A DNA stretch of 64,000 bases, from assembly GCA_050084515.1 (NCBI GenBank), contig CM114274.1, forward strand, positions 5,146,001-5,210,000, given 5' to 3'. Below are positions 1 through 10,153 of the stretch, one piece after another. The position numbers and the translations under genes are program-made. Source of the stretch: Blasia pusilla. Lineage: Eukaryota; Marchantiophyta; Marchantiopsida; Blasiales. The notes under the pieces were generated by a model that had not been told where the DNA came from, did no database searches, and saw only the letters and a program-made list of their open reading frames with translations. Position 1 is the stretch's first letter, and the number at the start of each line of letters is the position of its first letter.

Positions 1-187
1 TGGGGCGTGCACGGCCAAGGGGGCGACCGTCTGGTCGAACGGAAGCATCCAAGTAACGTTCAATGTACTGTGTGGGAAACAGCCTTCGAAAAGCCTCCGC
101 CTCCATGGCAGCTACCGCCATATCCTTCTCCTGTGTGCGACTTTCCGCCACCTGCAAGCCTGAACTACTCATCAGGTTGGTCGTCAT
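1..187 (-). CDS. RRP43: Exosome complex component RRP43 (EXOSC8-like), 5' coding end, cut by window edge
   Basis: Reading the minus strand from 187 to 1 gives 62 open codons. They include MEAEAFRRLF and then VRPDGRPLGRAR, the start of the RNase PH fold as in plant RRP43, a non-catalytic ring subunit of the 3'-5' RNA exosome in nucleus and cytoplasm. I chose the ATG at 187-185 because a TAG lies directly upstream in frame. The ATG at 172-170 and later ones (before AVAAMEAEAF) are also possible starts, since the residues before MEAEAF are not conserved as I remember the family. The rest of the gene lies to the left of the window. The call rests on remembered family sequence; another RNase PH-like exosome subunit (RRP42, RRP45) is less likely because of the FRRLFP...ERYL stretch before VRPDGR. 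Confidence 0.85.
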   Translation of the reverse strand, partial: MTTNLMSSSGLQVAESRTQEKDMAVAAMEAEAFRRLFPTQYIERYLDASVRPDGRPLGRARP

Positions 188-1380
188 CTACGTCTCCCAC
201 GCTCTATCACGTCAACCTCAGGACCTGCCAAAGTACAGCCGCAACTGATTAGTTCGAATCACTGACCCTAACGATACTTCGAGTCCCTCCGAGCACAAGA
301 CAGCACTACGTCACACATCGCAAGGCGCAACGTCGGCCAATTCATAGTCCCAAACGACACCCCAAATGCCTCCGAGCACGACACTTCATTAGGTTACACA
401 AATAAGCCACGATGTTGACCAACTGAGAGACCTTAATAACACCTCAAATTCATGCGTCCAGAATTCTCCATAACGTTACACGGACAAGGTGCAATCTCGA
501 CCAATTAAGAGATTCTAACAACACGTCGACTGCGTACATACAAAATTCGTCATTAGGTCACATACACAAGGCGCGACGTCGGCAAATTCCACGAAGAATC
601 AGGAAACAATCCAGTTCACATGTCTCCATTGGCAAAGAGATACACACACACACGTGACTTAACGACCTCCACTATGTATCTGCACGCCACCACGAAACCA
701 GAGGACGAACTAAGTGCAAAAGGCATAGGAGTGGTCGATCCAGAGCGTTGGAACGGCCGAATCCAGCACGACAGTAGTCCACTGAGACCACTACCAAATC
801 CGACCACGAACACCCCTACCGCCCTCCGCGCTGCTAAGAAAACAGAAAACCAATCCTAAATCTGCACAGCGGTGCCAAAGGAAGCACTCACATCCAAATT
901 TATCTGTACTCTGTATATCGCTCCGGCTTCTTCCGCGCACGCGTAACCCCACCCTAATCTCCACGCCCACTGCTCGACTTCCTCAGTGAAACCTCCCGAT
1001 CTGCGCTCTCCGCACCTCAAGCCCCATCAATCCGTCCCTCCGCAATCCGAAGTGCCCAAAGAATCTGAAACCGCGAAACTTCACTCCCAGAAATGATCAT
1101 GAGGAGAAACAAAATGCGAAACTATGGCACACCTGAAAATCTGATATGTTAATGCGCAGCCGACAGTCGGAACTGTCATGGAATGTAGTGCGCGGAGTGG
1201 AAACGAAAGTGGATCGAAGGTTTTTACTCGTTCCAAATTCAAATTGGGATGAATGTGCTATCGAGGGGAGATGGTGTAAAAGTCCAACTCAACCAGAATT
1301 CCGAATGAAACCGGTTTACAGTAAAGTATCCCTTTCCGTTTCTATTGCCTCTTCAAATTCAGACACATGTTCTTTTTAAC
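188..1380 (-). promoter_or_regulatory. Upstream region of RRP43 (5' leader and promoter, limits unknown)
   Basis: This stretch lies directly upstream of the RRP43 start. It is less AT-rich than the DNA beyond 1400 and has no recognisable protein. Open frames here (for example 620-859 plus) show no known domain and overlap others. It holds the diverged tandem repeat at 268-600 and a short CA-rich run near 643-652. I cannot place a TATA box or transcription start. Confidence 0.45.
268..600. repeat. Diverged tandem repeat, period about 82 bp
   Basis: A block of the type AAGGCGCGACGTCGGCAAAT recurs at about 322, 403, 485 and 568, giving spacings of 81, 82 and 83 bp. Each copy is followed by a block like CTAACAACACCTC and then one like TCATTAGGTTACACA. 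A partial, weaker copy precedes at 268-320. The copies differ at many sites, so the array is old. It sits within about 100-400 bp upstream of the RRP43 start codon. Confidence 0.75.
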
Positions 1381-1529
1381 CCAACTTCTGCATATCTATA
1401 TGACTTCTATGTATTTATCCATGTGTTTTTTGATTTGCAAACACAAGAAAATATTCCACAAGCTATGAGAAAAAAAATTTCATTTCATGTTAGCATCATT
1501 ACTCCTTTCACTTAAAATATATGTCCACT
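1381..1529. other. AT-rich spacer, nothing recognised
   Basis: AT-rich sequence between the RRP43 upstream region and the inferred 3' end of the retrotransposon. I see no gene or motif in it. Confidence 0.4.
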
Positions 1530-4500
1530 TAGTTATAAAATAAACCTCAAAAGAGGACAAAGAAAGGTAATAACAACTCAAAAGAGGAGTCAAAAAATGC
1601 ATAAAAGAATGCAAAAAGAAAATGGCAACAAGCCAACGCAAACACCGGCTCAACGAGCTACACAATTGATAGCTTGAAACAAAACTGACAAGAACACAAG
1701 TGGTTGGTCAGACGTGAATGGACGACGAAGCGAGCGACCCCCCACCACCTCCGCACGACGTATCAATGCCAAGGCTTGTGCACGTTGTAAGGCCACTGAG
1801 ATGCATTGTCAAAAAAAAGTATTAACTACCGAGAGAGAAGGACTACGGGAAGGGGCAAGGTGATGATTCTCGAGGTAGTGGTGAGCACATGTTTTCAGGA
1901 AAGTATCAAAAGACACATGTAAATGACTGAATACTTCCACTGCAAAAGGAATAAATCCATCAGTCGTATGTCTCACAGCATAACATAACTCCTTGATTCT
2001 TGTTGCAGCTTCGGCCGCCAAACCTTTGGTATGTGCGGCTCGACACACCAAGTCAGAACGTGTTGGATCAGCAACCACCACATTACCTAGTGTCCAGAAT
2101 CCACCTCGAGACATAACAAGATCCACTCTCCGACGAGAGGTTGCTTGTGTGGTTGAAGGTAGGACATGGAGTTGCTCTTGCCCAACAATGTATCCTGCAG
2201 TACGAGCCACCGATGCTACCGCCTCTCTAATGAGATCATGTGTGGCCCTTCGTTCTCCACCATGTGCACATCGGAGAATATGGATACCCTTGGCATCAAT
2301 GGGATCCCCGCATACACAATTCGGCACATCTAAGAGAGAAGGATGGGAAAGTCCAAGACGTAACCGCAAAGCTGTCGAGAATATACTTCGAGGAAGAAGA
2401 AATGGAAGAATAAGAGGATTTGCAATAAGCCACGCCCCCGCTCCAGTACCCGCACATGAACGTAGACGAGTTCGATTAGCATCGGAGGATGCCTCAGAGA
2501 GAATGCTGGAAAAGTTGATTTGATGTAGATTCTCGGAGATATGCTCTTGAAGTCGATCAAGCCCTTCCGTAATCAGTTGACTGAAAGGGGGTAGAATTGC
2601 TTATGTAGCAAGAGGAAGACGAGCTCGTGCAGATCTCAGTTGTTGTTGAAATAACAAGTCCCCCTCCTCTACATGGGCGATATGATCCATCAAGATAGGT
2701 GTATCTCCTTGGAGAAACCTTGAAGCCATAATCGGTGCTACCAACACCCAACTTCCCAAAAGGGCTGCGGCAGCAGATGCAACTGTGGAGGAAAATCCCA
2801 CCCCTCCAAAAGAAATAGGCAAGATAGCTTGTCGTGAAGCAAAGACACGATCCTCTCCCTCAAAGGTATTTGGGCCAAGAAGTTGACCAAAAGTTGCCAA
2901 GATAGAAGCATCAAAAGAGGCCAACCGATGTAAGAACCTTGAAGTGGGAGGACAAGTGCGAAGAAGGTAGGAAGGACGTCATAGAAAATATTGTGAGAGA
3001 ATCCCATAAGCCACTATGGGATCCCCAAGATGAGGTAACAAATGAAGCCATTCCACGTCTTTCAAAAGGGACTCATCCAAGAACTTTGAGACGTAGTCGA
3101 TGAAGCCAATTGGGACCCCAAGAACTCTAACCCCTTCAATGTAGATGGGAAAATAAGGAGTAGGTGGGATGAATGTTGAGGGAAGGCATGAAGGAGACCA
3201 TACTCCACATTTACTAGGTTTGACTTTAAGGTTTAAGAAAGAGAGTTGCTCCACGAAATGGGTATAAGTAGGAACCACTTCAGAAGGAGGACCTATAATG
3301 TGAGTGTCATCATCAATGTAAGGGAAAAGACAAGATGGAAATGCTTGCGGTGATGCTCGAAGGGCACGAAAATGGGCAATGGAAAATAGTGGGCCCCCCA
3401 TGGGATCACCTCGACGTGTGCCACAAGTCGATTGTAGAATATTATATTCCCCATAAGTAGCATGATGGGAATAGATAATGGGCTTATCATAGGCATAGAA
3501 GGAGCAAACAAATGGAATGAGGCTCGCGAGTTGTCCTCCTGCACAACGTAACTCCTCAAAGATGGCCGCATGAGAAACTGAATTGAATGCGTTAGCCACA
3601 TCGACTTGAATTGCTAACCAATCTGGATGAATATCAAGAGTGGAGCGAATCCCATGCACCACAGCCTCACAACCTCCAGGAGTTGCCACTCCAAATTGAT
3701 GAGGAAATAAGTGGGCACTAAAGTGAGGACGAAATTGCAAGCATAGGGATCGACTAACCAAGCGGTATAAAACCTCTCCAATGGCCAAAGGGCGCGCACC
3801 TGAAGGAGGCTTATCCATAGCCAACAAACGACAAGCCCCTAAGAGCCAAGAGATAGAGAATGGGAGATGACCTGTCGCCATATGTGCACACACCTTATAT
3901 AGAGAGACAAAGCTACTTGCTGAATCTGCTGGGATAAAGCAATCACGGAGATGCTCAAAAACCATCCCTGATAGCCCGCTTGCTGATAAGCGAGGAGTAT
4001 GTAGAAAAGCCCTTGTGAAAACCTCCAAGTCAAGGTCCGTTGTATAGTCTTCCATAAAAGATGGAGCATTTCCACTTGAAGGAGGATGAAGAGCTTCTAA
4101 GAGAGCCACTGTTTTGGCGCTTGGAACCGCCGGAGAAAGAGGACCCAATGCTCGAGCAGCACGTGAAAACTCACCAACCTGCCCCAAAAGTAGACTTCGT
4201 CGAAGGCGTTGTTGTATTGAAGGCCTCCCATGGGGATGAGCCGCAGCTAATGCCTCTGCTCGAAGTACATGCTCATTTTGAAGATTCTTCCAATCCCCAG
4301 ACATAAAGCCTTGAATACGTGTGGAGGTTTCACGATGACCCATTGCACCACCACTTGGAGGGAGGACTAAAACCCATTGTGGGAAGAGTAATAGGAGATA
4401 CCAAGCATTTATATCTGTGGGGTCATGCGCTAACCTTTCTAATGGGAAAAGCAAAGCTTGTTGGGTGATGGGGTGAAGAGCAATAGGAATGCGAGTGTAG

Positions 4501-5995
4501 AGTCTAGGACTAGGAAGACCTGGATGGAAAGAGCGAAGGAGATCAATTTGGCTTAACCAGGTCCAAGCAGTTGTTATGGGGAGTGCAGTAGGAGGTGGTA
4601 TCGGGTTAGGGATTGAAGGCCCATGCATGGATCGACAATATCGCTGATGTCTTTTGATCCCATTAGGAGCAAACTCCTTACCACAAGGTCTGCAACGAAC
4701 CTTTGGTACAAATGGAGAAGTAGAAGGGTTACAAGCAGAGGAGGTGTGAGATGCAAGAGGTAGTGATGGTCGACAATGAGGGGGTAAGTAGGTTGGGGAA
4801 GGAGGAGGAGAAGAGGGGAGATTCTGGTAGAATAGATGGGAGTTGGAAGCAAGGGCATAGATGAGATATGTGGGGATGGCAAAGTAGAAGGATTCGGTAA
4901 TAATGGATCAAGATTATGCTCAATAGGACAAGGCGAAGAAGGAAGAAGAGGATAATCCGGAAGAAATGTAGCGAGTGTAATGGGTGTATTAGCATCTTGA
5001 GGAAAATGGCGAGATCTACGATGAGGAGGTGAACCAGGAGGAGAGGTTACGGCTGAAGGAGGGCGTGTAAAATCAGATAAGCGAGTAGATGGAGAATCCA
5101 ACTCCATCTCTGATGACATAGAAGTAAAGGTAGGCAAGTCTTCAAAGACAAGAAAAGATATATGAAACGTGGTTTGGAGAAAGCATGAGGATAACGAGCA
5201 AAGCAAAAGTAGTGGAATCCGTCCAAAAGAAATTTAGATGGAGAGATGAAGATTAGGCAATGCCAAATTTATGATTGAAAGTTACTATAAGAAAAATATA
5301 AAAAGCAATTGAAAAGGAAAAGTGATGTATATGGTATCGGAAGAGGTGGCTCAAGAATATGAATTTCTAATGTCCTTAAGGAGATGGCAAACGTATGTAG
5401 GGGCGAAACAGTAAGGTAAGGAGTTGAAAGAGCAAGGAAGACTTTTGGGAGGAATTGACCTAAAACAAACCCGTACACAAAAATAGGCGCCTACAGAGAA
5501 TGAAGAAAAACTAGAAAACCCACTTGATATCAAAAGAACGAGCTCGTCAAGACGATCGAAACATGCCCAAACACGTCCAAAACCGACATTCCAGAAGAAA
5601 GTTATGAAAGAAATTAGAAACACCAAAAAAGAGGATGTGAGGAGTAAGTGAGCCACCCACCAATGACCGCTATGAGGGAATGAGTTCGTAATGTTGGGCC
5701 CAATGCGTATCAAAAGATCCAAAAAAGCAAGAGGAATCCCTTAAACCGATGGTAACCCGGTATCACTCTATAAGGAGAGCGCTATGTTTAAAATTGCGTA
5801 TAGGAATCTATGAGCACATTTAGGAGAGAAGGAGATCCAAAAATCCCAAGAACTTTGAAAAACTCAATCTTAGGTGGAAAAAAGAAGAACCCAAAGTTCA
5901 AGCTTAAGAAGATAAACACATTGGGCCTTAGATTGAAAAGATAGGATCACCATGGAAATAGTTACAAGCAAAATTCTAGACGTCCCTCCATCTCC
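1530..5995 (-). mobile_element. Non-LTR retrotransposon with restriction-like endonuclease (R2/Utopia-like organisation), nearly full length
   Basis: The element reads on the minus strand. Its order is 5' region (about 5995-5120), N-terminal proline-rich part, CCHC zinc finger, reverse transcriptase, C-terminal CCHC finger, restriction-like endonuclease, and 3' UTR. The 3' end is placed near 1530 because the homologous fragment at 62028-62275 shares sequence up to a GAGGTTATTTTA-like motif. The 5' end is a guess: sequence around 5980-5995 could be the start, but no target duplication was found. The architecture (RLE, no apurinic endonuclease) separates it from common plant L1 LINEs. The precise clade (R2, Utopia or another RLE clade) needs a phylogeny. 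Confidence 0.85.
1650..5119 (-). pseudogene. Reverse transcriptase / restriction-like endonuclease polyprotein, broken
   Basis: One frame runs from about 4909 to 1652 with only three stops: TGA at 2981-2979, TAA at 2603-2601 and TGA at 1811-1809. An upstream part starting at 5119 (MSSEMELDSP) is in another frame, so a frameshift lies between about 4906 and 4726. Features: zinc finger C-x2-C-x11-H-x3-C at 4694-4635; RT motif A DVANAF (near 3605); motif B GDPMGGPLF (near 3410); motif C YIDDD (near 3312); IRVLG-like motif E as VRVLGVPIG; C-terminal C-x-C-x9-H-x3-C at 2318-2268; endonuclease core RRRVDLV followed by VVVADPT at 2135-2058. After the last stop the frame continues as a coherent segment (ISVALQRAQALALIRRA) to a TGA at 1652-1650, which I take as the original end. 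The first stop (CTA TGA CGT) could be a CGA to TGA change, a CpG transition; that is inference. Confidence 0.85.
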
Positions 5996-6043
5996 TCCGC
6001 CATAGTCCTAGTGTGTGTGTATATATATTTGTTTATTTATTTA

Positions 6044-6216
6044 TCTATATAATTAAAAGAAGATATGGTTGAGGAAACCCTCCTAAAGTGTTGACATATG
6101 TCCTCTAAGGGCTCCTGTGATATCGACACGTGTCACTTTGAGAGAGGGAGATAAAATTAAAAAGAGATAATAAAGAAAAATAAATATAACTCGTGCATAG
6201 GACGGGCAACCGCTAG
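6044..6216 (+). mobile_element. Short non-autonomous Helitron, family H1
   Basis: It begins TCTATATAATTAAAAG after an A and ends with a short GC-rich near-hairpin (CGTGCATAGGACGGGC) followed by CTAG and then T. This is the Helitron pattern: 5' TC, 3' hairpin plus CTAG, insertion between A and T, no target duplication. The inside contains AACCCTCCTAAAGTGTTGACA, also seen in the copies at 25404-25589 (minus) and near 44120-44343. It has no coding capacity. Confidence 0.75.
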
Positions 6217-6387
6217 TATATTGCAAATTGGAAAGTGCTTTTGCTATAAATTTCTTTTATACATGTCGTTTTTTTAGTCAATAGGATAGTTCAATGTCTA
6301 AGTCAATAGGATGGTTCAGGTTCAATTATATACTGAGGATGGGTAACTCAAAATTATACATTCATGCATCGTACGGGCACTAGCTAG
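6217..6387 (+). mobile_element. Short non-autonomous Helitron, family H2, directly after H1
   Basis: It starts TATATTGCAAATTGGAAAGT right after the CTAG of the previous element; the expected leading TC is absent. It ends with CATGCATCGTACGGGC and then CTAG at 6384-6387. It matches the copies at 7680-7856 (plus) and 41667-41839 (minus) along most of its length, for example in GTCTAAGTCAATAGGAT and AACTCAAAATT. Confidence 0.7.
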
Positions 6388-6545
6388 TCTATACTATTGG
6401 AGAGTGACTTCTTGATTTGCAAACACGTGGCAACTAAGCAGCAATAAAATATTTCCCATACTACGGGCAGCAAGAAAATAAATGAATTTATGTGTTGTAT
6501 GATAAGTCCCTTCACTCCTGTGCATGGCACAGGCTGTACGCCCTT
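6388..6545 (+). mobile_element. Short non-autonomous Helitron, family H3, directly after H2
   Basis: The TC start (TCTATACTATTGGAGAGTGA) begins at the very base after the CTAG of the preceding element. It contains GATTTGCAAACACGTGGCAA and AAGAAAAT as in the copy at 56071-56270. It ends in a perfect hairpin CCTGTGC-ATG-GCACAGG at 6517-6533, but no CTAG follows, so the 3' boundary is approximate. Confidence 0.65.
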
Positions 6546-7679
6546 TTTATTTACTCTCAAAGTGGTTTATGATCCCACCTCAAGAGGAGTCAATATAGCT
6601 TTTTTTTCTAAGCTCGAGCTAATGGGTTTTTGTAGCGGGTTCAGGTTGTGCGAGACACTTGCGTTAGAAGCCCACTTAATGGCAGTCATGTCTCTCTAAG
6701 TGTTTTTGATATTATTTTTGTTGTTGGTGAGTTTAGCTGCTAGGGGATGCCCCTTTTTCTTTTTCCAGGCTGGTAGTGGCCTTCACGTACTCAACTCATT
6801 GAGCCCTCCTCTTTTGTACTCCTAATGGGATTCCATCACCAACTTTTTATTCACGTTTTCTTTCTTTTTAAGTGGCCAGGAATCCTCTACTTATCATTGT
6901 CCAGGCTCACATCTACCCTAATATGGCTCATGTTACTTACCTAGGTTAGCTCAATATAAAGAAGTCGAACTACTCCTTAGTTGATTTCAACCCATAATTA
7001 GGCTCTAAGTTGCGCACAAGTTCGCCTTCAGGCTAACATTTAGGTTAGCAATATTATTTCCTCCGTGCTAAATTTTGCCCAATCACTCCTTTGTGTTATT
7101 CTCCTCATCATCGGTTATGTTGTTGGTTACCATGGCAAAATTTTTTTTATCTATGATAAGAATCAATTCATTCCTCTACGTGGTATGTTACCTTCATTTT
7201 GGTTTTCCTTGATCTATATCAACTCTAAATATCGCAAAGATTCTTGTATTTCTTCCCTTTCGATCTTGGATTCATGGAAGGGACCAACTTTGATTCACAA
7301 TCGGCTTTTACTATCAATTTCGTACACTACAATCTCTTGCCTTGAGTCCTCCTTATGTCTCCTCTCTAACCAATTCGTAGCACATGGTCTCTTAAATCCT
7401 TTTTATTACTTGGTTATGTTCGTAGACTCGAGAGCTTTTCTTTGTTTGCTTGCTCATAATCATTCTACACTTTACATCATTCTCTTTTACCTACTCTATC
7501 AAGGCAAGCTAACTCATGCGGGTTGCTTACATCAAGAGATTTTGCGTCGTTGCTTTGTAGAATCACATGGAGCCGTTGCCCTGAGCTAAGGGAAACATCT
7601 CCATTGATCATAATTAATGTGTTAAGAGTTTGTTTTCTTCCCACGTTTCTATCTCTTATCTAGCTTGCAATCGCTATCA
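6546..7679. other. Unassigned stretch with one long open frame
   Basis: No domain is recognised. The plus frame at 7065-7589 is open for 174 codons in AT-rich sequence and encodes a hydrophobic protein, but neighbouring frames read equally plausibly apart from scattered stops and I know no homologue. A motif GTGGCCAGGAATCCT at about 6872-6890 recurs at about 53671-53686, so part of this stretch is repetitive. It is probably transposon debris. Confidence 0.4.
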
Positions 7680-7856
7680 TCTATATTATTATTGGAGAGT
7701 GCCTCTCCATTTTGAGATCACCTCTCTTTTTGACACATGTCTTTTTTAGCCAATATAATCGCTCGTTGTCTAAGCCAATATGATCATTACAATTTAATTA
7801 GAGACTTATGATAGCTAACTCAAAATTCTACATCCGTGCATCACACGGACATCACG
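7680..7856 (+). mobile_element. Short non-autonomous Helitron, family H2
   Basis: Start TCTATATTATTATTGGAGAG preceded by A; inside TTTTGACACATGTC, AGCCAATATAATCGC and AACTCAAAATTCTACA; end hairpin CCGTGCATCACACGG at about 7834-7848. The terminal CTAG is not intact here, so the right end is approximate. It aligns closely, in reverse, with 41667-41839. Confidence 0.7.
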
Positions 7857-9199
7857 TTGTGACCCCCATAACCAAACAAAACCAAATAGGCGCCTAGCGA
7901 AACATCATAACTCAAGTGGACTCACGCTGTTGCGTCGAGAGCTTTTCTACGAGTAAGGGCGGGCCTTAGAGCTGCGGCAGACGTGGTCGATGTAAGGTGA
8001 ACTCTCTAAGAAGTTGTCATTTTTTCAATACAAATTTATTATGTATACTCTCCATTCTCTCACGACAGATATTACAAATGGAAGTGCTGAGGCGATCAAT
8101 TCTTCGTAACATCGGACCCAACAATTCTTAACTATAAAATCCATATAACTACTTTACGCTTGTACACGAGGAAGATAGCATAAGTAGTATTAAACCCTAC
8201 TTAAGCTGGCCTATTGAGGTCCATGGATCGCTATATAAGGATATACAATGTACAATCCCATGTTCTTTCATATGTGACGATAGGAAGAATCACCGGAGTC
8301 GGAGATTGCATGACCTGGTTCATGAACGCCTCCCAAAAGTGATAAACTAAATAGCATGTGAACCAGTGCCTATCTTCAAAGAGTACCTTGACATGGTAAG
8401 GATTGAGGAAAGGAAAGTCAGACATAACTCGTGCTCGACCCCTATCCGTGCTTGACAAACATTCTATACTCTCCTCAAGAATGGGTTTTGGCAGAATTAT
8501 TCTCCCAAAAGGAGTAATCCACTCTCGTTGGGGAAATAACAAGCCAAAAAATTCACTATTTTAGTATGACTAAACTCATCTAAGGTGACAAGCTTCTCAT
8601 CTCCACACACACCACACTTTAGAAACCTCTCGAATAGACCATGGTCAAGTTACTCTCTCAAGAGGGGTGATCCACTCTCATTGGAAGAGCAAGCAATCCC
8701 AAAGCCATACACTCAAGAGTGACACGAGAGACTCAAGATGTGAAATAGAAGGTGATGAAACCTTAAAGGTCCCTCCTCTTTATATACTCACAAAGAATCC
8801 ACAATAATACAAAATAAAACTAATCTTATCTTGTGCCACATGGCTTCCTCTCAAGGCTTACCCAATCATATTTTGACACAAGTAGATTTCTTCTTATCTC
8901 TTCCAAAATATCCTCTTTTACCCACTTGATATTTTCCAAATTACCCCAACCATCTTAGCCACCAACCAAGACTACTTTTGCTTTTCATTAAAGCACCAAC
9001 CTCACTATTTTACTTTTATAAAGTCATCTTTTATTTATTACCTCTTTTCCTAAAGTTAGGCCTGCATAAAAGAGGCATCATAAAGAGGTTTAAACATGGG
9101 AATTTCCTTTTCCTAAGGTTATTTTCTTAATACTAATAAAACTCTATCTAACACTTACTAAGGAAGGAGTTTACACACTAGCTGATTTTACTATACAAC
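7857..9199. other. Unassigned repeat-like stretch with a minus-strand open frame at 8231-8542
   Basis: The minus frame 8542-8231 encodes 103 residues including FPFLNPYHVKVLF and PIVTYERTWD, which read like real protein and could be a gag-like fragment; I do not recognise the family. Sequence around 8510-8560 is partly repeated at 8650-8700 (both contain CCACTCTC.TTGG and an AAGCCA motif), a diverged local duplication of about 150 bp. From 8760 to 9199 I see only AT-rich DNA. Confidence 0.4.
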
Positions 9200-10153
9200 A
9201 ACGCTACGATGATCGCGCTTTGGAGAGGTTTTGGGAAATATCTCTTGAAAAAGTCTAAAAGAAGAAACACGGAACATAGTTGTGTACTTCATCCGTTAGT
9301 GGTCGCGACCAGGGAACCTAGACCAAACGCGAACCAAGACTTGAGATGAGTTGAGACTTGGAAGGTTGGTTGCCAAAGAGGTGAGAACCAGTTTTAGAAC
9401 AGCGTTTGGGGAATTTGACTATATTTCGGATCATAACATTTATCCCCAAGATTCATTTGAGACAAGTAAGGGCGCATTGGAAATTTTATCTTAAGACGCT
9501 TCCAACGCATAAAATATCTTAGCAAACGCATAAGTATAGGCTAAGACATTGGCCAAAAATGATTGTGAGTGCAATCGGGTTGAGGGCCAATTTGAGGGTC
9601 CCGGCTCTCTTTCCCTAAAGTAAGGGGGATCCCAAAGATCCCAAAAAGTACTAATAAGGGGGAGTCTCTCCGAGGATTCTTGGAACACGAACCCCACTTT
9701 GAGCACCAAACGGCATCTAAAGGGCACAAGATGGAACGGGAGTTTGGCGTCGGAATTCGAAACTCAAACGTGATCCAAGGGAGTGGACTTTGTACGCCAC
9801 TCTTGGATTCCCACCTGTGACTAATTTTGTGTGAGTCTCGATTAGGGACTCATTGGATGTCCATTGGACAGTTGGAATCGTCAGGCGCAAAACACTCTTT
9901 CAGGTTCCTCAACTGACCATAAAGTCTGTCCCAAGTCTTTCGAGATTTGCATGTGTTGTAAACCGCGAAACTAGGAAGGTTGAGCTTGATGAGAGACGGA
10001 GATGAGAACTAAAAAATTTAGCCCGCTGATTGATCTAGACCCGACTAACCAGAGTGTGTGTTTGGATGGAGATCAGCGTTGAGAGCGTGACCTACTGAAC
10101 GCACGCTTCCGCAACAACAAAGATTAACGTTCAAGGAGAGTAGGCGCACGACA
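9200..10153 (-). mobile_element. LTR of the 1-kb LTR family, copy A (truncated)
   Basis: Read on the minus strand it starts TGTCGTGCGCCTACTCTCCT at 10153 and is homologous to the solo LTR at 17266-18286 over most of its length. Examples are AACGTTAATC, GACCCGACTAACC and the segment with GTCGCGACCACTAACG-. Homology stops near 9200, about 70 bp before the LTR end in copy B, so the 3' end is lost. No target duplication was found. It has no coding capacity; open frames inside it (9491-9729) are shadows shared by all three copies. Confidence 0.75.

Noticed and set aside
1993-2523. Plus-strand open frame of 176 codons
   Set aside because: Shadow of the retroelement endonuclease region on the minus strand, which has zinc-finger and endonuclease motifs.
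5269-5722. Minus-strand open frames upstream of the retroelement ORF
   Set aside because: Probably 5' UTR of the element; no known domain.
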